DNA of 64,000 bases from Gari tellinella (Eukaryota > Mollusca > Bivalvia > Cardiida > Psammobiidae): NCBI GenBank assembly GCA_922989275.2, contig OV277872.1, forward strand, positions 25,560,119 to 25,624,118, in the 5' to 3' direction. Of the stretch, positions 31,236-40,447 are shown one piece after another; positions within the stretch are counted from its first letter, which is position 1, and each line of letters starts with the position of its first letter. The notes beneath the pieces are model-generated. The model did not search any database, was not told the DNA's origin, and worked only from the letters and a program-made list of their open reading frames with translations. Position numbers and translations under genes: made by a program.

Positions 31236-31657
31236 GATATAATTACATGTAAATGCATCTATACGAAAGCATAACAGAAATTCCCGTTGCGGGTTTTCGC
31301 GTTACTTTAATTTTGTATTTACTCATTTGTGCATCTCGTCCCATAAAAGACCACGTGGCGTCTGATCAGAGTCTACACTGTTTGCCCATGTCGATTTTAT
31401 CCAACGCGAGACACTCCTATTATATACAGTATAGTAATGTACAATATATCGGTCGTTTTGCTCATCATGGGTTTTCGAAATATCGTTACAATTTTAGACA
31501 AGAAATAACGACAAAGGAGCAGATACGCAACTAACAGAATAAATCGCTGTTTTCAGGAATCCATCTTTTCTAAATGTTATGCATTGTGTTCGCATTTCGA
31601 AGTAATGGTAATTGATTAATCACTCGCCACTGAAACTTTTAATGGGAAAATTCATAT
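31236..31657. other. No gene; a half core near 31350-31392
   Basis: GGCGTCTGATCAGAGTCTAC and ACTGTTTGCCCATG match a TTAA-d-type right arm. A 93-codon frame at 31253-31534 runs through it. Confidence 0.35.
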
Positions 31658-31906
31658 TACAGTGGAGAACCTGTTATTCTTTCCAATAAACGCGTTTACG
31701 CTAAAACTATTATTTGCAGTGCAAACATTTTGGAGCCAGATCAGACGCCGGGTAACCCGGCGTCTGATCAGGCTCCAAACTGTTTGCCACCAAGATAAAC
31801 AAGAATTATCATAATTGTCCAAAAGTTGTTCTTTTCTTCGTTTTAGTGCTTTGCATTTGCGTACGTTTGCGTTTAAACGGGAAAGAATAACAGATTCTCC
31901 ACTGTA
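31658..31906. mobile_element. TA-1 MITE, near consensus
   Basis: TACAGTGGAGAACCTGTT to GATTCTCCACTGTA. One core arm reads AAACATTTTGGAGCC. Confidence 0.9.
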
Positions 31907-32110
31907 AATCTAGTCCACTGATGACCAATTCGAATTGTTTCTGCAATCAATTTCAAAGTGACAAAAAGAAGTGCATACTTTGATCAGAGGGCTCCTTTAG
32001 CAGCGTTCTAATTCGAGTCTTCACTGTTTGTAGAGGAAAAATGCACTATTTACAGACACACGGAATATAAATGACGAGTGTACTCGTCTCTAGGGTTAAA
32101 TGAGTTACAT
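31907..32110. mobile_element. TTAA-c MITE, decayed
   Basis: TTTGATCAGAGGGCTCC, GAGTCTTCACTGTTTG and GACGAGTGTACTCGTC remain. Confidence 0.5.
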
Positions 32111-32114
32111 GTAA

Positions 32115-32539
32115 GACAACATAATTGTATTTGATTATTAGGTGTTTACCACGGATGACTGTTTAATTAACTCTTTGAACCCTATAGTCACCCAGATATG
32201 CGTCATTTGCAAAAAGTTTACCTGTGAGGAATACATGTATACACTTGTCCTATGCAAATAGTGTAGACCCTGATCAGAGGGATCCTTAAGGAACTCTCTG
32301 ATCAGGGTCTACGCTGTTTGTCATTTTGACATATATTGTAACAGTCAAAAATGGACTAGACTTAATTGAAAACTAGAACTGTCTATTTGAGGTTTCAGGG
32401 AGGAAAGGGTTAAAGCTGGTCGACAGTAAAACAGAAAGCTCATTTAGGAGTTTTCTGTTTTATTTTCACCCTGCTTTAAGCTGCCCCTGTCTTTACACAA
32501 TCAATAAGTCTACTAAATAGATAGAGAGGTTTGACTGTA
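32115..32539. mobile_element. TA-2 MITE interrupted by TTAA-c
   Basis: Left remnant GATTATTAGGTGTTTACC before 32167; core II (32415-32480) and ATAGAGAGGTTTGACTGTA after 32413. Confidence 0.65.
32167..32413. mobile_element. TTAA-c MITE nested in TA-2
   Basis: TTAACTCTTTGAACCCTATAG to GGGAGGAAAGGG|TTAA, with hairpin 32255-32323. This is the second independent case of TTAA-c inside TA-2 (compare 7482-7732). Confidence 0.8.
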
Positions 32540-32734
32540 CCACACTATAATTAGACGTAAAAAACAGAAAATATAAAGACAACGTAATCATGACGCAATC
32601 CTATTATCATTCTGCGTTTTACGGGTACATTTGTTATATTTCTAAAAACAAATGCCGAGTAACTCGTTGTCTTATCTGAGTTCAAACTTTTGCAGGCGAC
32701 AATTGAATATTAACTCATATCTTGTTTCTACAGT

Positions 32735-32943
32735 ATGGAAGGTGGCTGACCACTTAAAGCAGGTTGAAAGTATCATCTGCTAGAATATAGAAAATATTCT
32801 GATATATGTTAATGAATGTATTTTCTTCAGTGAAGGAATAAATCAAAGGCGTAAAAATGGGTAGGACACGGGACCAAAGTTTTTGTCCGGTTTAGAGAGA
32901 ATTCCGGTATTTAGAGGTTCCGGTTTAGAGGGGTTTTACTGTA
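32735..32943. repeat. TTAA-b scrap followed by a pogo-like end
   Basis: ACTTAAAGCAGGTTGAAAGT (32753-32772) and CTTCAGTGAAGGAATAAATC, then GTCCGGTTTAGAGAGAATTC and GAGGGGTTTTACTGTA. The last module recurs at 37640-37722, 38515-38577 and 57080-57150. Confidence 0.55.
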
Positions 32944-33672
32944 CACCATGCCACGTGCGGATCATGAGGACTCGGGGATCCCAGAATGTTGGCAAAATGA
33001 TATATCTGTTGGAAATGTACATTCTGAATCCCTGACTGCTGTACTGTAGGTTATGACTCGACCGAAGATTGATTGATGATCTTACATTAAACCCTCTGCT
33101 GTAGAAATTTCGTCTGCTTTGAAATGCCGTCTGCAAAAACGTGTCAATTGTTGATTTTTGCATACATGTATGTTATTGATGAAACTTTAAAAAATGCGTG
33201 ACGAAACAGTTTAGAACCAGAACAGACGCCCCAAACCAAACAAAAAACCAAACAAAAAACATGAAAAACAAGTGTTAAAGTAAGATGAAAATAAGACAGA
33301 AAGCTCATGAAATCGTCAGGAAACACTCCCTTTTTCCATCATGGGTTTTCAAAATATCGTATCATTTTAAGACGTGAAATGCCGTAATTAAGGAGAATAC
33401 AATTGCGCCGCGATCTAGTTACCCTTTGCCAGTTAACAGCTTCTTGACCGGTACTACGAAACGTTTTAGATCTAGACTAGACTGTTTGGCATTCGTGTTA
33501 AAGATTTTGATTTAAAACATGCATAAATTTATATTTATTTCTCGGAGTTTATAGATGACTGTCAAAACAGGCGATATGACGGCAGAAGACATGTTTTATA
33601 ACGTCATTTCTAGTTCACCATGTCCACAAAACCACAGATTTTTGTGAACCCAGAATATTATACAAGTACATG
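32944..33672. other. Repeat debris, no gene
   Basis: A TTAA-a relic (TTAAACCCTCTGC, GAAATGCCGTCTGC) lies at 33086-33140, a CAAAAAACCAAACAAAAAAC tract at 33235-33260, and a half core II at 33278-33310. Confidence 0.4.
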
Positions 33673-33880
33673 TACAGTAGAACCTCTCTATTACGACCAC
33701 TAAGTTGTGTCAAATATAAGTCGTTTAAGACAGGTGACTGCTTAAATCAATGTGAAAGTGAAACAGAAAGCTCCTACAGGAGCTTTCTGTTTCACTTTCA
33801 CATTGCTTTAGCTGTCACCTGTCTTTTATACAGACAATTATCATTCTTTTTAGTCGTCGTTATAGAGAGGTTCTACTGTA
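33673..33880. mobile_element. TA-2 MITE, intact
   Basis: TA|CAGTAGAACCTCTCTATTAC to TATAGAGAGGTTCTACTG|TA. The core II arms use TGTGAAAGTGAAAC, compensated on both sides. Confidence 0.85.
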
Positions 33881-34016
33881 CATGTAGATCTTTGGGATTT
33901 TAACAAATGGAATATCTCGCTGTTACTAAAGTCAAAACGAGATGATCTAATGTGTTACATTAACTCTTAAGGCATTTTCCCATATACTATTTCTTGTTCT
34001 GAGGACATGTGACCAC

Positions 34017-34297
34017 TTAACATATTCAATCCTAGCGACGAGTATACTCGTCATTTACAAACAGTGTACCTGTGAGAATTACAATTGTATGTGAAAACAG
34101 TATATACCCTGATTAGAGGGCTCCTTAAGGAGCCCTCTGATCAGGGCCTACACTGTTTGTCATTTTGAAATATATTGTTAAAATCAGTCCTAAATTGTAA
34201 AAAAAAATGGACTAGACTTAGTTTGAAATTGGAATTACCCATTTAAATTTTCAGGGGTGATTGAGTTAAAACAGGTTGAAAGCAAACAATAGACACC
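34017..34297. mobile_element. TTAA-c MITE, first copy of a tandem pair
   Basis: TTAACATATTCAATCCTAGC to GGGGTGATTGAG|TTAA (34266), plus a flank AACAGGTTGAAAGCAAACAA shared with the second copy. The hairpin is intact. Confidence 0.75.
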
Positions 34298-34547
34298 TAC
34301 AGTGGAGAAAACGTTATTCTTTCCCGTTTAAACGCAAACGTACGCAATCGCAAAGCGCTAAAACGTAGAAAAGAACAACTTTTGGACAATTCTGATATTT
34401 CATGTTTATCTTGGTGGCAAACAGTTTGGAGCCTGATCAGACGCCGGGTTACCCGGCGTCTGATCTGGCTCCAAACTGTTTGCCCGGCAAATAATAGTTT
34501 TAGCGTAAACGCGTTTATTGGGAAAGAATAACAGATTCTCCACTGTA
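34298..34547. mobile_element. TA-1 MITE, at the junction of the tandem pair
   Basis: TA|CAGTGGAGAAAACG to GATTCTCCACTG|TA, core I about 34418-34484. Confidence 0.9.
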
Positions 34548-34790
34548 GCGACGAGTATACTTGTCATTTATAAACAGTGTACTTTACAATTGTCCCATGC
34601 AAACAGTGTATACCCTGATCAGAGGGCTCCTTATGACTGTTTGTCATTTTTAAATATATTGTTAAAATCAGCCCTAAATAGTAAAATATGGACTAGACTT
34701 AGTTTGAAATTTGAAAAATCCATTAAAAGTTGTAGGGGTGAATGAGTTAAAACAGGTTGAAAGCAAACAATAGACTCCTATAATTCTGTT
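34548..34790. mobile_element. TTAA-c MITE, second copy, hairpin arm deleted
   Basis: Starts GCGACGAGTATACTTGTC immediately after TA-1. The right arm of the hairpin is missing (GGCTCCTTATGACTG). It ends GGTGAATGAG|TTAA followed by AACAGGTTGAAAGCAAACAA. Confidence 0.7.
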
Positions 34791-35169
34791 TAGACTGTAT
34801 AACGATTTAAAAAAAAAAAAGAAAAAAAAAGATGAACCTGGCATTTGAAAAAAAACCCCACTAAAGCATGGTTCGGAACAGGCCAACAGTTACCAAGAAT
34901 GGCTGATCGATTTGGTACGATGTCATTAGGAGTCCTGTAATTATCAAACTCGTCTCAAATAGTAAATTATTTAGCTCGCACAAAAGAAGCACGCTACCTA
35001 TTTTTTCATTATTATTTTAAACAGCTCCTGTTTTCTTAAAACCTATTTTATAAAACAACATAGATTTCATTCAAAATAAGAGAAATCAAAGTTCCTTGGA
35101 TTTTATTGAGCCCTTTCGTAATAGCTTGACTCATAAAGGAAAATTAACTATTACAATCTCAAAAACAGC
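34791..35169. other. No gene; poly-A tract and a relic
   Basis: An interrupted A run lies at 34809-34830. GGTTCGGAACAGGCCAACAG (34869-34888) matches the inverted-repeat relic near 12553-12573. Confidence 0.35.
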
Positions 35170-35338
35170 TACAAGTGGAGAAAACGTTATTCATTTTTAT
35201 CTGAGTGGCAAACAGTTTGAAGCCTGATCAGACGCCGGGTTACCCGGCGTCTGATCTGACTCCAAACTGTTTGCAGTGGAAATAAACGTTTGAGCGTTAA
35301 CGCGTTTATTTGGGAAGAATAAGACATTCTCCATTGTA
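35170..35338. mobile_element. TA-1 MITE with an internal deletion
   Basis: TACAAGTGGAGAAAACG to GACATTCTCCATTGTA. The left subterminal arm is deleted but core I (35207-35274) is intact. Confidence 0.8.
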
Positions 35339-35404
35339 TTCTTCGCCTTTTCATCGAAACGCGCACGCATGTTTTGTAAATGCAGAATATTTATTTTATT
35401 TGAA

Positions 35405-35660
35405 TAGCAAACAATTGAAACTAGATCAGACACCGAGATACTCGTCGTCTGATCTAGTTCCCAACTAAAACCGATATGTAAAGGACATTAGATTTTGGAG
35501 CAAAACAGTTTGGATTCTGATCACGGCGTATGATCAGGACCCAGACTGTTTGACACTCTGTTCAATATTTTAAATTCATAATACTTATAATTTAAATTTG
35601 AGAAATAAAAGCAGTCGACAGTCGTTTGAAATTGATGACGTCATGTCTGTAAAAGGGTTA
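35405..35660. repeat. Two core I hairpins and a TTAA-a right half
   Basis: A decayed hairpin at 35408-35466 (CACCGAGATACTCGTCG apex). Another at 35503-35552 has its apex deleted (TGATCACGGCGTATGATCAGG), followed by GACGTCATGTCTGTAAAAGG and GTTAA. Confidence 0.55.
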
Positions 35661-35669
35661 AAAAGATAA

Positions 35670-35755
35670 GGGGGGGGGGGGGGTAACAGTATAATAAGTA
35701 GAAGTAAAGAAGTAAAGGTAGTAACGGTAGTAGTAGTAACAGAAGTAGTTATATA
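35670..35755. repeat. 14-base G run and AGT/GTA microsatellite
   Basis: 14 consecutive G at 35670-35683, then AGTAGAAGTAAAGAAGTA and GGTAGTAGTAGTAAC. Confidence 0.75.
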
Positions 35756-36294
35756 CTTAACAATATTTCTAATAGGTCACTTTTTAAAGCTACATATGTC
35801 TTTAAATACTAAGTTCATATTTATGATATTTTACACAATATATGATAGGGTCATAGCGCTACTTAATTTTGGATTTATACACGTTGTCCTACTTCATGAA
35901 CATCAGAACACCCACGTGGCTTGTTTAGCCTAATTTGCACGTGTAAAGTATGGAAGAAAGTATATGGCCGCAAGATTACACGAATATAATCTCAAATAAC
36001 TGCCTAGCCCGAAAAACACCTAAAATGGCGAGTATAATACACGAAACGAAGGACAGAGACGTCGAAATGTTGCACGTCGGTGTGTCCTTACGGCAAATAA
36101 GATTCGAATACCGAGGAATTCCGGAAATGGAAACACAACAAGACTAATTTCCGTGTATTCCATATTAGGAAATGTGACCGTCCATTTACATGGGGTTAGA
36201 ACTTTAAACGGAAACTTTCGACCATTTAGGCTATATAAGGCGTAAATTTGACGTCACCGGAAGTAGAGAAGACCGCCCCAGGAAACGATACCCC
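35756..36294. other. No supported gene; promoter-like motifs at the right end
   Basis: A 65-codon plus frame at 35950-36147 has no supporting feature. Motifs at 36231-36264 are listed separately. Confidence 0.3.
36231..36264 (+). promoter_or_regulatory. TATA box with adjacent CRE and ETS motifs
   Basis: CTATATAAGG (36231-36240), TGACGTCA (36249-36256) and CCGGAAGT (36257-36264) lie within 34 bases. The CRE-ETS pair resembles that at 15290-15312. The order would suit a plus transcript, for which no gene is evident. Confidence 0.3.
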
Positions 36295-36705
36295 TCAGAC
36301 AGATTCATTGTATCGATACACCTGACAGACAGATTTCTTCCCGTTACAAGGACGGCAAGACAACTTAAGGGTCAGCACGGCTGTAACGTCACACTCAAGA
36401 CGGTACGTATTCGGCTGCGAGAGGTGGGCAGTCACTGCTGACGGCCACTTAAAGATGAAGTCATCATCAGACAGCTTGGGCCAGACGATACAGATCAGTT
36501 TAACCCTAAAGAGCACGTTTGCAACATTCTCAAGAAACGTGCTCATCCCTTTCCTCAGCTTCCAAACGTTGACGCATTGGAGCGTGACGTCGTCGATGTG
36601 TGAGAAAATAAGGTCATCAATACTTTTGCTGAATTCTTCTCGTCTATGAGAAGTCGATACGAAACTGTTATTGCAGCTGTCAGGGGCAATACTCATTATT
36701 AACAT
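36295..36705 (-). CDS. Unrecognised 136-residue reading frame
   Basis: The longest frame not explained by repeats. Codon choice is coding-like, with many C/G-ending codons (GAC, GTC, CTG, AAG), unlike the AT-rich surroundings. An in-frame TAA lies just upstream of the ATG, so the start is either this Met or a splice acceptor at the AG following that stop. The N-terminal half is helical in character (Asp-Asp-Leu-Ile-Phe, Phe-Leu-Glu-Asn-Val). The C-terminal part has a cluster Cys-X2-Cys-X5-Cys before the stop. No signal peptide or transmembrane segment is clear. It could be a terminal exon, a single-exon gene or a recent pseudogene. I do not recognise a family. Confidence 0.4.
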   Translation of the reverse strand: MLIMSIAPDSCNNSFVSTSHRREEFSKSIDDLIFSHIDDVTLQCVNVWKLRKGMSTFLENVANVLFRVKLICIVWPKLSDDDFIFKWPSAVTAHLSQPNTYRLECDVTAVLTLKLSCRPCNGKKSVCQVYRYNESV

Positions 36706-37340
36706 TGGGCCTTAGAACTCCTGTGACTTTCAAAATCTGGGGTCCCTCCACAGAAGGTATTGTTGAAGCTTAGACGGAAAGGTGATAGGCGACAAATTGT
36801 GATAATATGTTTCCAAATTGATCAAATTGGCATTGTAACACAATAACATGGTTAATTATTTCTTCATATTTCTTTTTCTGAATGAAATTTAAGGTGACCG
36901 ATTAGAAATTTTGTTGAGTATATATTAGAAGTAGTTTTGGTAGTAGTAGAAACATTATAGAAGTACATGTAAAAGTAAAAGTAGTTGTTGTTTCTGTTGT
37001 TATTGTTGTAGAACTAGAAGTTATAGTAGTAGTGCTAATGTAGTAGTAATAATAGTTGTTGTTGTTGCTGTAGCATATATAAACACAGGAGTGCGTTGTA
37101 TCCCCTATGGTACAAATATGGTGCTCTAAATGACAACAATAAATCAACGAGATGAGTCATATGACATCCATCCCTTTTAAGAGTAGTGAACCACATATTA
37201 TATTCCTTATATTGTCAGTCGCATATTGGTCGGTATTTGTAAACAAATTGAATCCAGATCAGGCGCCAAGGCGCCTTCTTTAAATCAAATTAATTTAAAA
37301 CAGTGATCAAATGAAAGTTGAATTTTACGTTGTTTATCAG
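36706..37340. other. No gene; trinucleotide-rich microsatellite
   Basis: GTTGTTGTT, GTAGTAGTA and related runs lie at 36925-37075. A decayed core I relic (AAATTGAATCCAGATCAGGCG) lies at 37243-37280. Confidence 0.45.
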
Positions 37341-37590
37341 GGCTGCCATTTCTCCGGATTTTCCTAAATCTTCGGATTTTTTTTCTAGTACATGGTAGCT
37401 TAAAGCAGGCTGAAAGTAAAGCAGAATGCGCCTTAAGGCGCATTATGCTTTACTTTCAGTCTGCTTTAAGCAGCCATATGTCAACAAAACTAGAAACAGG
37501 CGATGGGGTAAAGGTACGATTCGTAAAATCGCACTAGAAAAATGCAAAGTTGGAAATCTTAGGATTGTCATGTCAACTTATGGCAGCCCT
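37341..37590. mobile_element. SIX-b MITE carrying core II
   Basis: CAGGGCTGCCATTTCTCCGG to TTATGGCAGCCCTG. Flanks GTTTAT and GTTTTT agree at five of six bases. Core II at 37399-37470 has apex GCGCCTTAAGGCGC. Confidence 0.8.
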
Positions 37591-37639
37591 GGTTTTTGTA
37601 GACTATAAGTTACTACCCCTTCATTGCCGAACACCTCGA

Positions 37640-37722
37640 GTAAAGCGAAACCCCTCTAAACCGGACATGTGTAAGGACAACATAAATGCCCGGTTTAGAG
37701 GGGTTTCCGGTTTAGAGGGGTT
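37640..37722. repeat. Pogo-like fragment
   Basis: CGAAACCCCTCTAAACCGG and its complement CCGGTTTAGAGGGGTTT (twice) in a short fold-back. Confidence 0.5.
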
Positions 37723-38254
37723 TTAAAGGGACTCGCAACCGGATGGTGTTCTTGTCAAAATAAAATAAAATACTCAAATAAAGCAAATTTGTGGCATTAT
37801 TTGGCTTTTGACATTAAAAAAATATGATCAGTCCAAAAAACGTCTCAAGAATCGTCACCGAATCTTAGTTTTTTAGATATTTTCCATCGTTTTCCATAGC
37901 TTTAGCTAACGGTATAGTTGTTGTTGTTGCTACTCTACACGGGGTCAGACAAAAACCCGAGCCGAATAATGTTCTATTAAAAGCTATCATTGAAGTACGT
38001 TAATTCGCTACCATATATAGAGAGAGCGTCCGTAGCCGAGGACGTAAAGGCGATGCCTCATTTTTTTATTTTTGTCTCCGCATGGATGGTCACGGGTTCG
38101 AATCCCACCAGAGCCTCTTCTTTTTTTTTTTTGGAAATGCATTTTTTAACAGAATTTATTATCCTAAACTAAATTTTACCCATTTATATAAGCATTTGAC
38201 ATATATTTACAAATTACTATTTTAAATGCTTGATCCGGTTGCGAGCCTCTTTAA
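37723..38254 (+). mobile_element. TTAA inverted-repeat element carrying a tRNA-like module (copy 1)
   Basis: TTAA|AGGGACTCGCAACCGGAT at the left and ATCCGGTTGCGAGCCTCT|TTAA at the right. The 18-bp arms pair with two mismatches. Between them, 38026-38110 reads like a type II (Ser/Leu-like) tRNA: A box TAGCCGAGGACG (38033-38044), B box GGTTCGAATCC (38095-38105), then a T run (38118 onward) that could stop RNA polymerase III. The acceptor stem is not convincing, so this is not a normal tRNA gene. Homologous over its whole length to 41202-41682. Confidence 0.75.
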
Positions 38255-38261
38255 ATCATAG

Positions 38262-38483
38262 CTTGGTTCTAGTATGGAATATAGCTGATCACATAAAAAA
38301 AGGTTGAAAAAAAGCAGAGTGCATCTGAAGGCGCTTTCCGCTTTACTTTCAACCAGATTTAAGCTATCATCTGCTAGAATATAAAAAATATTTCTGATTA
38401 TACATATTCATGAATGTACGTTTTCTTCAGTGAGGGAATAAATCAAAGGCGTAAAAAGGCATATTTATGGTTTAATGGGTTAA
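38262..38483. mobile_element. TTAA-b MITE, diverged
   Basis: Core II with lengthened A tract (38296-38352); CTTCAGTGAGGGAATAAATC; right end TTTAATGGG|TTAA. Confidence 0.65.
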
Positions 38484-38494
38484 AATAAAGAAGG

Positions 38495-38577
38495 GTTGGA
38501 AACGGGACGAACGTGTTTGTCCGGTTTAGAGAGAATTCCGTTATTTAGAGGTTCCGGTTTAAAGGGGTTTCAGTGTC
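38495..38577. repeat. Pogo-like fragment
   Basis: GTCCGGTTTAGAGAGAATTC, GTTATTTAGAGGTTCCGG and AAAGGGGTTTCAGTG, in the same order as 32895-32943. Confidence 0.5.
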
Positions 38578-38682
38578 ACTATATACACTATAAACTGTTT
38601 AGCACTTGTATCAACGTCTCTGTAATCAAACTGGTTGAAATCTAAACTTGACAATGAAAAGCAGATGACAATTATTTAATTA

Positions 38683-39052
38683 ACACATTCAACGCTAGAG
38701 ACAAGTATACTCGTCATTTACAAACGGTGTACCTGTAAAGATTACATTTGTCCAATGCAAACAGTGTAGACCCTGATCCATTTACAAACGGTGTACCTGT
38801 AAAGATTACATTTGTCCAATGCAAACAGTGTAGACCCTGATCAGAGGGCTCCATAATGTTTTTGGGACTATTTTGTATACCATATATAGAGATCGTTCTA
38901 CGATTGGCAACGCATAGCAACAGACAAAAGGGTATACACTGTTTGTCATTTTGAAATATATTGTTAGAATTAACCCTAAATAGTAAAATATGGACTAGCC
39001 TTATTTGGAAATTGGAGTTGTTAATTTAAGTTTCAGAGGTGAAAGAGTAAAT
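38683..39052. mobile_element. TTAA-c MITE with a 64-bp duplication and an apex insertion
   Basis: TTAACACATTCAACGCTAG left end; GAAATTGGAGTTG...GTTTCAGAGGTGAAAG right end. A perfect 64-bp tandem duplication (38715-38778 and 38779-38842) covers the left arm. Unrelated DNA (about 38852-38928) occupies the hairpin apex. Confidence 0.75.
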
Positions 39053-39150
39053 GTAGATAGTGTCACGGCAGTGAAGGGGTTACCAGATGAATTTTATGGC
39101 AGGGAATTATTATTATGAGTAATTGAAGATTTGAAAACAGTTACTTGAGT

Positions 39151-39342
39151 CAGGGCTCCAGATAAGAGGGCGTATTGTGAACAAATCCAACATTTTCTCA
39201 CTCATACAGCACCAAATCCTATGGTGTTACTACTCATTAGAAACGTCTCTTCGAGACGATTCTAATGAGTAGTGACACCATAGGGATTAAAGCAAAAATA
39301 AAGGTTTAAGTTTTTGAAATACTCCCCTTATCTGGAGTCCTG
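39151..39342. mobile_element. SIX-a MITE, intact
   Basis: CAGGGCTCCAGATAAGAGGG to CCCCTTATCTGGAGTCCTG. TTGAGT lies on both flanks (6-bp duplication). Central fold-back CTATGGTGTTACTACTCATT / AATGAGTAGTGACACCATAG. Confidence 0.85.
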
Positions 39343-39376
39343 TTGAGTGATGAAATATTTCATCAGGAGTCTAAAG

Positions 39377-39543
39377 TACAGTCGAGACTCGATACTTCGA
39401 ACTCGCGTCAGTTCGAACATATTTTAAAGTCGAAACGTTGCTGGTTATGTTCGACTTAAGCAAGGTCGATGTGTCTAAATTAAACATATGAAATACCGGT
39501 TAGGTCGATTTAACCGAGTTTGGCGTATCGGGTTTCGACGGTA
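39377..39543. mobile_element. Pogo-like MITE
   Basis: TA|CAGTCGAGACTCGATACTTC to GGCGTATCGGGTTTCGACGG|TA. Ends of the form CAGTCGA...TCGATA...TTCGAA are characteristic of pogo/Fot-type Tc1-mariner relatives. Confidence 0.65.
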
Positions 39544-39589
39544 ACAAGAAATCTGACATTTTCTACATTCCATGAAGTATTAAATGTAT

Positions 39590-39870
39590 TAATTGACAGG
39601 TTCATTAACACACATATTTTATATTCAACCCTAGCTTCAAGTTTACTCTTAACAAAGGGTGTACCTATGAAAAGTACATGTGTCCTATGCAAACAGTGTA
39701 GACCCTCGCCAGAGGGCTCTTGCACGATCCCTCTGAACAGGGTCGCCACTGTTTGTCAATTTGTAATATATTGGTATGAAATCTAAATAGCCAAACATTA
39801 ACTATACTTAATAGGACATCGGAATTGTCCATTTAGAGTTTCAGAGCACATGACGAATTAGTTAAAAATG
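39590..39870. mobile_element. TTAA-c MITE, diverged
   Basis: TTGACAGGTTCATTAACACA region, hairpin arms CAAACAGTGTAGACCC / GGGTCGCCACTGTTTG with mispaired apex, and GTCCATTTAGAGTTTCAG. Confidence 0.6.
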
Positions 39871-40094
39871 TTAGATTAAATTCTGAGTGGTAAAAGTATA
39901 GTAACTCTTGGTATATGATCTTAGCAGAAACGAATTTTTTGGGAAATAATAATGTATTTCCTGCTTAAGTTATAATGCGATCGTTATGTCCTAAATTATT
40001 GAATGGTTATTGATAAAATATCTGAAAGTACAGTAAACCATTTATATTCAAAGTTCTAACCACTATTTGAGGTTAAATGAATATTAGGTGTATA

Positions 40095-40344
40095 TACAGT
40101 GGAGAGTCTGTTATTCTTTTCCGATAAACGCGTTTACGCTAAAACTATTTTTTCTTTTACAAACAGTTTGGAGCCAGATCAGACGCCGGGTAACCAGGCG
40201 TCTGATTAGGCTCCAAACTGTTTGCCACCAAGATAAACAAGAATTATCAGAAATGTCCAAAAGTTGTTCTTTTCTACGTTTTAGCGCTTTGCGTTTGCGT
40301 ACGTTTGCGTTTAAACGGGACAGAATAACAGATTCTCCACTGTA
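40095..40344. mobile_element. TA-1 MITE
   Basis: TA|CAGTGGAGAGTCTGTT to GATTCTCCACTG|TA. Core apex shows one unpaired change (GGTAACCAGGCG). Confidence 0.9.
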
Positions 40345-40442
40345 ACAGGTTGCTGCTTGAAGCAACGTGAAAGTGAAGCAGAAATCTTTACTTTCACTAG
40401 GTTTTATGTACTCGATTGTCTCTTAAATTATCAATTAATATT
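40345..40442. repeat. Broken TA-2 interior
   Basis: GAAGCAACGTGAAAGTGAAG and TTTACTTTCACTAGG are half-core II arms. The TA-2 end TTAGAGAGGTTTTACTGTA appears beyond the next element at 40924-40942. Confidence 0.5.
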
Positions 40443-40447
40443 CTTTT

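Noticed and set aside
38026..38110. Functional tRNA gene
   Set aside because: A and B boxes are present, but acceptor and anticodon stems do not pair convincingly and the module is inside an inverted-repeat element with a second diverged copy.
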